DNA of 64,000 nt from JASSUD01 sp031963045 (GCA_031963045.1 JASSUK010000014.1:1-64000); one strand, 5' to 3'. Shown: positions 45,901 to 54,685, counted from the stretch's first letter. The notes: a model not told the origin generated them from the letters alone. Translations and numbers: made by a program.

Positions 45901-47078
45901 AATTCAATATCGGTTCAGCGCTCAGCATGTTTTTCTTAAATGCCACACGCCCTGAAACCATTCGTTTAACTCGCCAAGTGCTTATTCGTGCGGGATACCA
46001 GCTACAGCGATGGGGCCACACCTTCTTGAAAAAATGGGCTAAAAAACAAACGGAACGCCCAAAATCTACCGTTGGAAAACCCCCAGTTATTGAGCAGGTG
46101 CTCCACTTTGTCAATAAAAAAATGCCGGGGAATTTGCCCAAACGGGCAGCACGTGCTTTGCTTAATATTGAAGATCCTAGAATTATTCCGATCATTCGCA
46201 ATCCTAGTAAAACGCGTGCGGATTCAGAGGCTGTTTTTTATTTTCCAGGATGCGGCTCAGAACGTTTGTTTTCACAAGTAGGGTTGGCAACGCAGGCTAT
46301 GCTGTGGCATGCCGGTGTGCAGACGGTTTTGCCACCGGGCTATCTATGTTGTGGTTATCCACAGCGTGGAGCTGGTCAGTATGACAAAGCAGAAAAAATG
46401 GTGACGGATAACCGCGTATCTTTTCACCGCGTCGCTAACACCTTGAATTATCTCGATATTAAAACGGTTATCGTGTCTTGCGGCACCTGCTATGACCAAT
46501 TAGCAGGTTATGAGTTTGACAAAATCTTCCCCGGTTGCCGCTTGTTGGATATCCATGAATTTTTATTGGAAAAAGGCGTGAGTTTGGTAGATGAGGCTGG
46601 AGGGGAGATTAAAGGTACGCGGTATATGTACCATGACCCTTGCCATAGCCCTATTAAAACGATGGAGCCGATTGCATTGGTCAATAAACTGATGAATCCC
46701 GATCAAAAAAATCCTGCAATTCAACAAAATGAGCGCTGTTGCGGCGAGGCCGGCACGCTTGCTGTGGCACGTCCGGATATTTCCACGCAAATTCGCTTTC
46801 GCAAAGAAGAAGAGATGCAAAAAGGCGTGGCCGCTATTTTGCAATCACAAGCGGCACAACAACAGGCAGCTGGTATAGCCATAGCGCCTCCTGATAAGGT
46901 CAAAATTTTGACCAGCTGCCCAGCATGTTTGCAGGGACTCTCACGGTATGAGGGGGATACGGGGGTCGAAGCGGACTATATCGTTGTAGAAATGGCGCGC
47001 CATAAACTCGGTGAAAACTGGCTTCCTGATTTTGTTCGTGATGCAAATGCTGGGGGTATCGAGAGGGTATTGCTATGA
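42963..47078 (+). CDS. Fused FAD-linked oxidase / Fe-S / CCG-domain oxidoreductase (DUF3683 type)
   Basis: 1371 residues from ATG 42963 (MDATALYQ), chosen because family similarity begins near REIPYNYTSFSDREIV; the frame opens at 42882. Order: DUF3683 (res 10-100), FAD-binding PCMH domain (PRGGGTGYTGGVIPL), FAD-oxidase C-terminal domain (HMHAGDGNVHTN), two 4Fe-4S motifs (CLRCGKCKPVC and CTVCHKCLTPC), then two CCG domains (YFPGCGSE..LCCGYPQRG and YHDPCHSP..CCGEAG). It resembles glycolate or D-lactate dehydrogenase with its GlcF-like partner fused. Substrate unknown. The next gene's start overlaps its stop. Confidence 0.9.
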   Translation: MDATALYQDRPREIPYNYTSFSDREIVVRLLGLGAWETLEVLRAERRTGRSARMLLEVLGDIWVVQRNPYVQDDLIDNAKRRRLLINALHHRLQEIEKRSGPEYRELAPENLVAHPSKNEASTSLDETESQVRQLLKKAFDAVEAFSGELKNVSGWRRRITKKLRRFTRIDNIKFDALSRVSHVTDATDWRVEYPLVVLTPDSELEVAGLVQGCIDLGLTMIPRGGGTGYTGGVIPLTPLSAVINTEKLEQLGAIELLTLPGVPEPVATIYSEAGVVTRRVADAAQAAGYVFAVDPTSIDASCIGGNVAMNAGGKKAVLWGTALDNLAWWRMVDPESNWLEVTRLNHNLGKIHVTPLASFELKWFDGAYPPGERLLRTQRLDIEGHRFRKAGLGKDVTDKFLSGLPGIQKEGCDGLITAARWIVHTMPAHTRTVCLEFFGPARDAIPSIVEIRDYLLGHTKEGEPSVYLAGLEHLDERYLRAVGYATKARSGAARASTTAASDLPKMVLIGDIVGDDANAVATAASEVVRIANARGGEGFIAVHADTRKRFWLDRARTAAIAKHTNAFKINEDVVIPLERLGDYTDGIERINIELSIKNKLQLLNAIEHFFKTGPLVLGKSDDANEISSAELLEDRVSRALEHIAQVRARWSYLENHLDTHWDEAKSALQSREAFHAPSTLASVNTMELGETSLAAPLQSTTTLCQLMQERRVRMSWKTELRAPLRHIFNGSAFDPIMDALQKQHAQVLRGRVFIALHMHAGDGNVHTNIPVNSDHYEMLQEAHDAVSRIMALARSLDGVISGEHGIGLTKLEFLTEEELAPFREYKDRIDPNGRFNYGKMMNWAHTPADLRNAYTPSFGLMGYESLIMQQSDIGAIAHSIKDCLRCGKCKPVCATHVPRANLLYSPRNKILATSLLVEAFLYEEQTRRGISVKHWDEFSDVADHCTVCHKCLTPCPVNIDFGDVSMAMRSLLRKMGKKKFNIGSALSMFFLNATRPETIRLTRQVLIRAGYQLQRWGHTFLKKWAKKQTERPKSTVGKPPVIEQVLHFVNKKMPGNLPKRAARALLNIEDPRIIPIIRNPSKTRADSEAVFYFPGCGSERLFSQVGLATQAMLWHAGVQTVLPPGYLCCGYPQRGAGQYDKAEKMVTDNRVSFHRVANTLNYLDIKTVIVSCGTCYDQLAGYEFDKIFPGCRLLDIHEFLLEKGVSLVDEAGGEIKGTRYMYHDPCHSPIKTMEPIALVNKLMNPDQKNPAIQQNERCCGEAGTLAVARPDISTQIRFRKEEEMQKGVAAILQSQAAQQQAAGIAIAPPDKVKILTSCPACLQGLSRYEGDTGVEADYIVVEMARHKLGENWLPDFVRDANAGGIERVLL

Positions 47079-47524
47079 GCGTTGCACAGCTCGCTGATTG
47101 TGCACTGTGTACGCACGAAGGCGGAGAAGTGCTCTGGCGTAATACGCAATTGCGCATAGTGCAAATCCACGATGAGGCACAGTATCCAGGTCTATGTCGT
47201 GTAATTTGGAATGCGCATATTTGCGAATTCTCAGATCTAGCGCTTGCAGATCGCGATACCTTGATGCGCGTGGTGGGGGTGGTAGAGGGCAGTATGCGCA
47301 CCCACTTGCTGCCCGCTAAAATCAATTTAGCCAGCTTAGGTAATCAAGTGCCTCATCTACATTGGCATCTCATTCCTCGCTATGTAGATGATGCGCATTT
47401 TCCTAATCCCATCTGGTCTACTCCTTTGCGTGCAGTAGAGCCTGCCGTGTTAGAGGGGCGTCAGGCACGCGCCAAGGGCTTAAAAGCGGGAGTGGTAGCT
47501 GCTATGATTAGCTTTGACAATTAA
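47075..47524 (+). CDS. HIT-family nucleotide-binding protein
   Basis: 149 residues. HIT motif HLHWHLIPRY (HxHxH) and N-terminal CALC. HIT proteins hydrolyse or transfer nucleotides. ATG 47075 overlaps the stop of the oxidoreductase (ATGA), indicating coupled translation; ubiE follows after 30 bases. Confidence 0.92.
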   Translation: MSVAQLADCALCTHEGGEVLWRNTQLRIVQIHDEAQYPGLCRVIWNAHICEFSDLALADRDTLMRVVGVVEGSMRTHLLPAKINLASLGNQVPHLHWHLIPRYVDDAHFPNPIWSTPLRAVEPAVLEGRQARAKGLKAGVVAAMISFDN

Positions 47525-47554
47525 ATTTTTATACATCCTGCACAGGGTTAAATA

Positions 47555-48286
47555 ATGGGTTCCACACATTTTGGTTTCGAGCGCGTGGATGAGCGCGATA
47601 AAGCGCAGAAAGTGGCAGGCGTTTTTGATGCAGTGGCCTCGCGTTATGACCTGATGAATGATTTGATGTCAGGTGGCCTGCATCGTTTGTGGAAAGCCTT
47701 TGCGCTTCGCGAAGCGGCTGTGCGCCCAGGGTATAAAGTTCTGGATGTAGCAGGGGGCACTGCAGATCTCACCCATACGCTTGCCAAACAAGCAGGCAAA
47801 AGCGGGGAAGTGTGGTTAAGTGACATCAATGAGGCGATGCTGCGCGTTGGGCGAGATAGGCTATTGAATAAGGGGCAGCTTGTTCCCACAGTACTGTGTG
47901 ACGCAGAAAATATATGTTTTCCTAGCGCTTACTTTGATGTGATTACGCTTGCCTTTGGCTTACGTAATATGACACATCCCGATCGGGCGCTTAAAGAGAT
48001 GGCTCGAGTGCTCAAGCCTGGTGGAAAACTGCTGGTTCTTGAGTTTTCCAAAGTGCATGCTCCGCTCTCCAAGCTGTATGACTGGTACTCTTTTACTATA
48101 TTGCCGTGGCTGGGTGAAAAAATAGCAGGCGATGCGCATAGTTATCAGTATTTAGCAGAATCCATACGCATGCACCCCGACCAGGAAACCTTGAAAACCA
48201 AGATGCAAGAAGCAGGCTTCGATCAAGTTCGCTATATAAATTTGACCTTCGGTGTAGTCGCCTTACATATCGCAGTGAAGTACTGA
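47555..48286 (+). CDS. ubiE: Ubiquinone/menaquinone C-methyltransferase
   Basis: 243 residues. SAM motif KVLDVAGGTADLTHTLA, post-motif LAFGLRNMTHPDRAL and C-terminal EFSKVHAPLSKLYDWYSF, all typical of UbiE. It methylates the benzoquinone ring. First of the ubiE-Tim44-ubiJ-[insertion]-ubiB group. Confidence 0.97.
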   Translation: MGSTHFGFERVDERDKAQKVAGVFDAVASRYDLMNDLMSGGLHRLWKAFALREAAVRPGYKVLDVAGGTADLTHTLAKQAGKSGEVWLSDINEAMLRVGRDRLLNKGQLVPTVLCDAENICFPSAYFDVITLAFGLRNMTHPDRALKEMARVLKPGGKLLVLEFSKVHAPLSKLYDWYSFTILPWLGEKIAGDAHSYQYLAESIRMHPDQETLKTKMQEAGFDQVRYINLTFGVVALHIAVKY

Positions 48287-48465
48287 CGGCTTCCAACACC
48301 AGCCCAAATTATGTTACCTGCCAATCGTTTAGCAAATAACTTCCCTGCGTTTCGGCAAATTCTGCTCCCTTAGCCTTTGCCTACCCGCTAGCATCATGAC
48401 ATTAGCGCTTTTTTAAAAGATTGCTTTGCTAGAGCTCGACAATTTTTTATTTTTAAAGGTTCACC

Positions 48466-49575
48466 ATGTCTTTGCTTCGCTTCGCACGTTACTTTCATTC
48501 CAAAGTTTCTCACATTGTGAAATCTGTATTCCAGCCCATTTTTTTAAAATCATTAGGTATAGGGGTCCTAGCAACGATACTGACTTTAGGGCTGTATACA
48601 CAAAATGTCTCAGCCAAACGGGCAGGTCTTGGACGCAGTATGGGGCGGTCTTCCCACATGACCCCACATCGTGCTCCTCCCGCTCAACATGCAGCCAAAC
48701 CTGCGCAAAGCCCTGGAAAATCCCAACCTAATGCAGAGGCGCCGCAGCGTAATCGCTGGTTAGGCCCTATCGCAGGTTTAGCAGCTGGTCTGGGTATTGC
48801 CGCTTTACTTTCCCATTTGGGCCTGGGGGGGGCAATGGGCGGTATGTTGTCGAATTTATTAGTTATCGTTGGGATTATGCTGCTGGCGTATTGGGGCATT
48901 CGTATGCTGGCAAAACGTCGTATACCAACGTCAGACCGTAACGTCGGAGCCGGGCGTCAAGAGCCGTTTAATGCTAGTTCTGCCTCTGTTGCTGCAAGTC
49001 CTAGCTCTTCGCTAGCAGCAGAAGCGCAGTCTGCTTTTTCTACGGGGAATGCGGAGCATGCTATTTCATCAGAGGGTAGAACTTCTGCAGGTAAAATTTC
49101 TGCAAATAATGACGATACCGTAGAGGAGTCTTCGCAAGTGGTTGCCTCTACTCCTTCATTCTCAGCCGCTGACTTCGATGGCGCAGCATTTTTGCGCTAT
49201 GCCAAAGTGCAATTTATCCGTATGCAAGATTCCTGGGATAAAGCGGATGTAGACGATATTCGTGCATTTACTACCGCTGAAATGTTTGCTGAAATTAAGC
49301 TGGATTTAGCAGAGCGCGAAACCAATGACAAAGTGGCTGCAAACCATACTCATGTTGAAAAGCTAGATGCAGCGCTCTTGTCTATGCAGGTTGAAGATGG
49401 ATGGCAATACGCTAGTGTGCAATTTACAGGGCTTATTCACGAAGAGCCTGAGCAAGAAGTTGCAGAGCCTTTCTCTGAAATTTGGAATTTTTCTAAGCGC
49501 ATAGAGTCTTCTGAATTGGATGCGGGGACGACTAAATGGATGCTTGCAGGAATCGAGCAGAATGAGGCTGATTGA
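48466..49575 (+). CDS. Tim44-domain inner-membrane protein
   Basis: 369 residues. N-terminal segment with a possible leader (ILTLGLYTQNVSAKRAG), a Ser/Pro-rich stretch, one or two helices near 100-145 (GLAAGLGIAALLSHLGL, LLVIVGIMLLAYWGI), a Ser/Ala-rich linker and a C-terminal Tim44-like domain (res 235-365, with FLRYAKVQFIRMQDSWDKAD). Commonly between ubiE and ubiJ in Burkholderia. Role unknown. Overlaps ubiJ by 14 bases. Confidence 0.88.
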   Translation: MSLLRFARYFHSKVSHIVKSVFQPIFLKSLGIGVLATILTLGLYTQNVSAKRAGLGRSMGRSSHMTPHRAPPAQHAAKPAQSPGKSQPNAEAPQRNRWLGPIAGLAAGLGIAALLSHLGLGGAMGGMLSNLLVIVGIMLLAYWGIRMLAKRRIPTSDRNVGAGRQEPFNASSASVAASPSSSLAAEAQSAFSTGNAEHAISSEGRTSAGKISANNDDTVEESSQVVASTPSFSAADFDGAAFLRYAKVQFIRMQDSWDKADVDDIRAFTTAEMFAEIKLDLAERETNDKVAANHTHVEKLDAALLSMQVEDGWQYASVQFTGLIHEEPEQEVAEPFSEIWNFSKRIESSELDAGTTKWMLAGIEQNEAD

Positions 49576-50239
49576 ATTAGTTAATGTTTTTTCCCCATTA
49601 AGCGAAGCGAGCGCAGCAACCCGTATGAGTACCCTGGTTGTTGCGCTCGCTAATCGCCTTTTAGCTAGAGAGACTTGGGCGCGTGCGTGCCTGAGTCCTT
49701 ATGTGTCTTATCAGTTTTGCGTGCAGGCCTCTTCTTTAAAGCTATTTTTTACTATTTTGGAAAATGGCCAATTACAGGCCAAAGTGCCTGAGCCAGAAAA
49801 TAATACCTCTACTTTTAACGCAGAAGCAGACGTTACTATTACCCTCCCGCTTCATGCCCTATACAAAGCAATATTGCCTGGTTCTTTGGGATTGCTGCAC
49901 GTGCAGGGGGTAGATATTCAAGGTGATGCACAATGCGCTAAAGCACTGAGCACGGTGCTTGAACATTTACGATGGGATATCGAGGAAGACCTTTCATTTC
50001 TCTTTGGCGATATGCTGGCGCATCGCACTATGCAGCACCTGCAGGCTACCCATAGCTGGGTGCGGCAGCGTATTCACCGTCTTTTTGAATACACGGCAGA
50101 TTACGGCCTGGATGAGCGTGCAGTCATGGTTCGCAAAGAAGCGTTACATGCCTTTACCTTAACGCTAGCACCTCTCTCAAAGACGGTAGATGCGCTAGAG
50201 ACGCGTATCACGCGACTAGAGAAGAAAATGGCGCTATAA
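49562..50239 (+). CDS. ubiJ: Ubiquinone biosynthesis accessory factor UbiJ (SCP2 domain)
   Basis: 225 residues from ATG 49562; an in-frame ATG at 49520 or a later Met (49625, MSTLVVALANRLL) are possible. SCP2 lipid-binding fold with LLARETWARACLSPY and a C-terminal coiled coil (VDALETRITRLEKKM). It lies between ubiE and ubiB and helps gather Ubi enzymes around the lipid. Normally ubiB follows directly. Confidence 0.88.
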   Translation: MRLIELVNVFSPLSEASAATRMSTLVVALANRLLARETWARACLSPYVSYQFCVQASSLKLFFTILENGQLQAKVPEPENNTSTFNAEADVTITLPLHALYKAILPGSLGLLHVQGVDIQGDAQCAKALSTVLEHLRWDIEEDLSFLFGDMLAHRTMQHLQATHSWVRQRIHRLFEYTADYGLDERAVMVRKEALHAFTLTLAPLSKTVDALETRITRLEKKMAL

Positions 50240-50300
50240 ATGCAGGTTTTAAAAAGCCAGCAGTCATCATGTTGGGGTTCGTACCTCACCACCAACCTAC
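50240..50300. repeat. Family A half copy (right arm)
   Basis: ATGCAGGTTTTAAAA then CATGTTGGGGTTCGTACCTC and CACCACCAACCTAC, directly after ubiJ and followed by a full copy. Confidence 0.75.
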
Positions 50301-50308
50301 AATGAACG

Positions 50309-50440
50309 GTAGGTTGGTGGTGACGAAGGAACCCCAACATGCATACCACCGACTTGTAATCATTGCTTTTGGCCTGTACATGCAGGCGTTAAAAGGTCAG
50401 CAGTCATCATGTTGGGGTTCATACCTCACCACCAACCTAC
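50309..50440. repeat. Family A repeat between ubiJ and the orphan pair
   Basis: Complete copy with arms GTAGGTTGGTGGTGACGAAG and CATACCTCACCACCAACCTAC-type end. Marks the left border of the inserted block. Confidence 0.9.
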
Positions 50441-50441
50441 A

Positions 50442-51737
50442 TTAAATAGTTAAAACATCTGAATGCCCTTCATAGTGCTCAGCCCCAGAAGGCTTATAGG
50501 GTGCTATCGGTAGCGAGGTATCTTCTAATAAATCGAGTATATATTGAAGATGTACTTCCTCGGTTACGTTTAACCTGCTTGCAGTTTGTTCTATTGGTAC
50601 ATTACCGTAATAGGGGTCTTGGGGAAGAAAGCTTTGTAAGCTGGCCTCTGCCTCTTTGGTATGCGTGACGCCATGAATCACATTTGGGGCTTCTAAATAA
50701 ATGGGAGTGAAGTTCTGTGCACTCTCACCAGCATGAGGTGTTATACCTGCCATATTGAATATAGAAGTATCCAAGGTTTCTATATTTCCTTTTAATGCTT
50801 CATCTGTGCATATAGGCGGCGTATTACAGAGTATTTTTATGTGTTCATAGCATTCTTCAGCCGTTTTTCCCACGTATATATCTATTATATTAAACATCAA
50901 AGTGTGCAACAAAGCATTGAAATGTTTTTCCTCACTAAAATGTATTAACATGACCAGGGATTGTTTTTCTAATGAAATGGTGTATTGAAAAACAGATGTC
51001 CCAGCTAGGGGTATGCCTCTACCTGCTTGGTGTTCTTGTACGCATTTTTTAAGTAAAAATTGCACCAAATTTTTCTTTTTTTCCATGCTAGAAAGCGACA
51101 AGTTTTCTTCTGTTGCTATCTCTTGAGTAATGCAATGTAATATTTCAGCACAGCTTGGTATTTTATATAATTTCAAAATTTTATTTGCTGAAATATAAAA
51201 ATTATAGGGCCCTGCAATCATTAAATGCATATGATTTAAAAATTCAGGCGTATAGGTATTTTTTCCTTTCCGAGGGCTTATCCTATATTTTTTTACAACG
51301 CCATTTTTTTGTGCTTTTGCTAGAGGGGCACGCAAATTGCTTGTGTTTGATTTCTTACTAGATGAAGGGGTGGGAAGGGAAGATTGCTCAGGTTTATGTA
51401 GAGATGCTCTGGGTTTTTCAAGAGAATGAATTGCCTCTGCTGCGTGTGTAGCATATTCAGGCCCCAAACCTTTTAGTAGATATTTAATTTCCTCACAACC
51501 GTGTAATACCGATTGTAAAAAATCCTTCATATTTATGTCATATCCACTTTGTTGTGTCTGCATATATACATTCAGTATCTTATCTTGTACAAATTTCGTA
51601 GTAGAAATAGGCGTTGTGGAATGCTCCGCATGGAGCGAATCTACAGAGGGCGTAAGTATAATAGGCTGGCGTGTAGTGGTCAGGTGCTCTATATTGGTGA
51701 GGTAACTTTTGGGTGTAATATTAACAAAATCAAACAT
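50442..51737 (-). CDS. Orphan protein, larger member of a paralogous pair
   Basis: 431 residues, AT-rich. It aligns with the product of 51821-52687 in two blocks: res 53-83 (ILNVYMQ.., MKDFLQSVLHGCEE) and res 224-305 (VQFLLKKCVQEHQAGRGIPL, LMFNIIDIYVGKTAEECYEH). A basic stretch at about 140-160 (VVKKYRISPRKGKN) and a Ser-rich linker lie between. No signal peptide or membrane helix. Not a family I recognise. On the opposite strand to the ubi genes it interrupts. Confidence 0.75.
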   Translation of the reverse strand: MFDFVNITPKSYLTNIEHLTTTRQPIILTPSVDSLHAEHSTTPISTTKFVQDKILNVYMQTQQSGYDINMKDFLQSVLHGCEEIKYLLKGLGPEYATHAAEAIHSLEKPRASLHKPEQSSLPTPSSSKKSNTSNLRAPLAKAQKNGVVKKYRISPRKGKNTYTPEFLNHMHLMIAGPYNFYISANKILKLYKIPSCAEILHCITQEIATEENLSLSSMEKKKNLVQFLLKKCVQEHQAGRGIPLAGTSVFQYTISLEKQSLVMLIHFSEEKHFNALLHTLMFNIIDIYVGKTAEECYEHIKILCNTPPICTDEALKGNIETLDTSIFNMAGITPHAGESAQNFTPIYLEAPNVIHGVTHTKEAEASLQSFLPQDPYYGNVPIEQTASRLNVTEEVHLQYILDLLEDTSLPIAPYKPSGAEHYEGHSDVLTI

Positions 51738-51806
51738 ATATATTGCAATGGTATGGTATGTAAAAGATTTTTATCTGGATAAGCATAAAAAATAAATGAA
51801 TAACTA

Positions 51807-51861
51807 GGGCGTGTTCTCAATTACCCCAAAGGGAACCTATTTTGGGGAGCAGGAGCACAGG
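51807..51861. mobile_element. Truncated family B TIR element
   Basis: Left 55 bp of the family B element after TA (51805-51806): GGGCGTGTTCTCAATTACC, then AGCAGGAGCACAGG. The right end is missing. It overlaps the 3' end of the gene at 51821-52687. Confidence 0.8.
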
Positions 51862-52687
51862 TAGATATTGCTGCGCCCGGATGTGGCATTATTTTTCGTA
51901 CTTTTCGCACAGGCAGTTCTTGTGGGGAAGTATCATAGGTTTTTGATTGTTCTCGTGGCCTTTTTTTTTCTTGTGCCGAGACTGTAGAGCATGAAGTAGG
52001 TTTGTCGTTTTTTTCTACCCGTGTATGTTTAATATTGCTGCGAATCATTCCGCCTATTCTTTTTAGCTGTTGCGTGCACGTTTCAGGCGTTTTGTCTATA
52101 TATATAGATTCAATATTAAAAAGCAGGTCAAAGCATAATAATATGGTTAATTCTAACCCCTCTGAACGATTACTCCCAAAGGTAAATTGGTATTGAATGA
52201 ACGTGAATGATGGATCGCTAGCATTATGAAATGGCACCCCTTTATTGGCCTTATGCGCTTGCTCGCAGCAATATACCAATGATTGCAAAAAATCCACTTT
52301 GGTAAGGCACTGGGGCGAGATCAATTTTTTTTGCTGTGCTTCATTGAAAATAATTTCTAGCGCTTGTCTACGTATTTTAGATTGTATTAATTTTCTGGCT
52401 TTTTTCGGTGTTAATGAAAATTTATAATCGGTATTCGTTTTTTCGCACACCTGTTTCAGTGATTCTAGAAAATCCTCTAACTTTATATGAGGGGTGTTTT
52501 CCAGTAACTGTGCATACACGGTTAATACCGTATTATGCATAGAGGGGGCAGAAAATGTATGCAATGATGCATCGTTAGAATAATGGGAAGGTTGCTCAAG
52601 TGCTTTGTGCTGATTAGTAAATGTAGCGGGTAAAGACTGATGCGTTAAATAATGGCGCAAAACAGAAATGGTAGAAGAATGAGACAT
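51821..52687 (-). CDS. Orphan protein, smaller member of the paralogous pair, with element-derived C-terminus
   Basis: 288 residues, AT-rich. Shares with the gene at 50442-51737 the blocks 54-83 (VLTVYAQ.., LEDFLESLKQVCEK) and 131-210 (VDFLQSLVYCCEQAHKANKG, LLFNIESIYIDKTPETC). Two basic clusters near the end (KKRPREQ at 241-247, VRKVRK at 260-265) resemble nuclear localisation signals. The last 12 codons (CAPAPQNRFPLG) and the stop are read from the truncated family B element, so the native end has been lost. Function unknown. Confidence 0.72.
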   Translation of the reverse strand: MSHSSTISVLRHYLTHQSLPATFTNQHKALEQPSHYSNDASLHTFSAPSMHNTVLTVYAQLLENTPHIKLEDFLESLKQVCEKTNTDYKFSLTPKKARKLIQSKIRRQALEIIFNEAQQKKLISPQCLTKVDFLQSLVYCCEQAHKANKGVPFHNASDPSFTFIQYQFTFGSNRSEGLELTILLCFDLLFNIESIYIDKTPETCTQQLKRIGGMIRSNIKHTRVEKNDKPTSCSTVSAQEKKRPREQSKTYDTSPQELPVRKVRKIMPHPGAAISTCAPAPQNRFPLG

Positions 52688-53023
52688 GTATATTGAAAGC
52701 AGAGAGATTAATTTTTTATGGTGCCCAATATAGGTGTAGCAGTAATTGATTGCTGACCCTATTTATACAACTATTGTATTCTGCTTTTTTATACCGCCCT
52801 ATTCTTTATGTAATATTTTTCTTAGGCTTAAAGATAAAAGCGTTTTTTCTTAAACACTTTTCACACACTCCTCCCTCATTTTCAGACTTTGTGAATCAAG
52901 CGCACCCTGGTTGCTGTGCATGTAAGCCTTTCGTTCATATGGATTACACTTACATGTTTTGCGTTGCTGGTGCCCTGTGTGCCCTCTATTTTTCAGCGTT
53001 CTACCTTTTTGACTGCATCTTTT
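52688..53023. other. Region between the orphan pair and ubiB
   Basis: No separate gene is supported. An AT-rich stretch near 52750-52790 could hold a promoter that lets ubiB be made despite the insertion, but I see no clear -35/-10 pair. The ubiB frame is open to 52916; that extension does not match the family. Confidence 0.4.
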
Positions 53024-54685
53024 ATGCATACACTGCTTCGTTTTCTTTCTTTGCTGGTTACGCTGATTCGTTTTGACCTAGCTGGGATGGTGCTTTCCTA
53101 TAGCCACCCTCACGGTTGGAGGCGTTGGTTTTTGCGCAGTCTATCTGGGCTGAGTATCTTATTCACTTCTAAGCGTGCTCGCTCACGACCAGCTGGTGTG
53201 CGTTTGCGGCTTGCTTGTGAGTATTTGGGTCCTATTTTTGTGAAATTTGGACAGATGCTCTCTACGCGGCGAGATATGTTGGCGCCAGAGCTAGTAATAG
53301 AGCTTGTAAAATTACAAGATCGTGTGCCGCCTTTCCCTTCTGCTGTGGCTATAAACCGTATTGAAAAGGCAATAGGGGAGCCCATCGATGCGGTGTTTGA
53401 CGTTTTTCATGCAACGCCTATTGCTAGTGCATCCATTGCGCAAGTGCATTTCGCACGCTTAAAACCGGATGTATCTACGTTGCCTTTGGAAGAATTAGGC
53501 CAAGTGCAACAGCAACCTGAGCCGGCAGTAGGGCGGGCCGTGGCTATAAAAGTATTACGCCCAGGGATGCGCGCGATTATTGAGCGCGATGTGGCACTGT
53601 TACGCAGCGTAGCGTGGATTGTGCAAAAAGTATGGGTAGATGGCCGACGCTTAAAGCCGCAGGAAGTGGTTGAAGAATTTAGTATGTATTTGCATGATGA
53701 GCTCGATCTAATGCGCGAAGCGGCCAATGCAAGTGCATTGCGGCGCAATTTTGCGCACTCTACCTTGCTATGCGTACCCGAAATGATATGGGCTTGGTGC
53801 AGGCCAAAAGTCTTAGTAATGGAATGGATGGAAGGGGTTCCAATCAGCCAGGTCGCGCGATTAGCAGACGCGGGAGTCGATTTAAAAAAGCTTGCGCGTG
53901 AAGGGGTTGAGATTTTTTTTACACAAGTATTCCGAGATGGGCTTTTTCATGCAGACATGCACCCGGGCAATATTCAAGTCAGCTTAGAGCATGCGCGCTT
54001 TGGCCGATATATTGCGCTGGACTTCGGAATTATGGGGACCTTATCGGATTTTGATAAAAGCTACCTGGCACAAAACCTGCTCGCTTTTTTTAAGCGAGAC
54101 TATCATCGCGTAGCAACCTTGCATATCGAATGCGGTTGGGTGCCAGCGAATACGCGAGCGGAGTCGCTCGAGGGAACCATTCGCGCCGTGTGTGAGCCTT
54201 ATTTTGATAAACCGCTCAAAGATATTTCAGTAGGGCAGGTGCTTTTGCGACTCTTTCAAGCTTCACGCCGTTTTTCCGTAGAAATTCAGCCGCAACTCGT
54301 GCTTTTGCAAAAAACCTTATTGAATGTAGAGGCCCTGGGGCGTGATTTAGATCCAGATCTAGATCTTTGGAATACCGCCCAGCCTTATTTGGAGCGCTGG
54401 ATTAAAGCACAGGTAGGATGGAGAGGGTGGGTGCAACGCCTCAAATATGAGGCGCCGCAATGGAGCCAAATGCTGCCGCAAATTCCACGGCTTTTACATG
54501 ATGCGCTAGCCGCACAAGGTCAGCAGACTTCAAGAGCTGTGGAGTCACGCTTAACTCGCCTCGAGCAACAAGAGAAATCCCGCCATACTTTTTTGAGAGG
54601 GCTAGAACGCGTAATGGTGGTAGGAGCGGTTATAGTCTTCTTGGGAGTAGCAATCTTGGAGCGCTGGCCTAGCTTACCGGTATAA
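53024..54685 (+). CDS. ubiB: Ubiquinone biosynthesis kinase-like protein UbiB
   Basis: I start at ATG 53024 (MHTLLRFLSLLV), 553 residues. ABC1/ADCK family: KxGQ motif LGPIFVKFGQMLSTRRD, Ala-rich loop ASASIAQVHFA, VAIKVLRPG, catalytic HADMHPGNIQ and DFGIMG. Two C-terminal hydrophobic segments anchor it. An atypical ATPase needed for ubiquinone synthesis. Separated from ubiJ by the orphan pair. Confidence 0.95.
   Translation: MHTLLRFLSLLVTLIRFDLAGMVLSYSHPHGWRRWFLRSLSGLSILFTSKRARSRPAGVRLRLACEYLGPIFVKFGQMLSTRRDMLAPELVIELVKLQDRVPPFPSAVAINRIEKAIGEPIDAVFDVFHATPIASASIAQVHFARLKPDVSTLPLEELGQVQQQPEPAVGRAVAIKVLRPGMRAIIERDVALLRSVAWIVQKVWVDGRRLKPQEVVEEFSMYLHDELDLMREAANASALRRNFAHSTLLCVPEMIWAWCRPKVLVMEWMEGVPISQVARLADAGVDLKKLAREGVEIFFTQVFRDGLFHADMHPGNIQVSLEHARFGRYIALDFGIMGTLSDFDKSYLAQNLLAFFKRDYHRVATLHIECGWVPANTRAESLEGTIRAVCEPYFDKPLKDISVGQVLLRLFQASRRFSVEIQPQLVLLQKTLLNVEALGRDLDPDLDLWNTAQPYLERWIKAQVGWRGWVQRLKYEAPQWSQMLPQIPRLLHDALAAQGQQTSRAVESRLTRLEQQEKSRHTFLRGLERVMVVGAVIVFLGVAILERWPSLPV

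Noticed and set aside
52916..53023. N-terminal extension of UbiB with an extra hydrophobic segment
   Set aside because: The family starts near MHTLLRFLSLL; the extension has no ribosome binding site and no counterpart.
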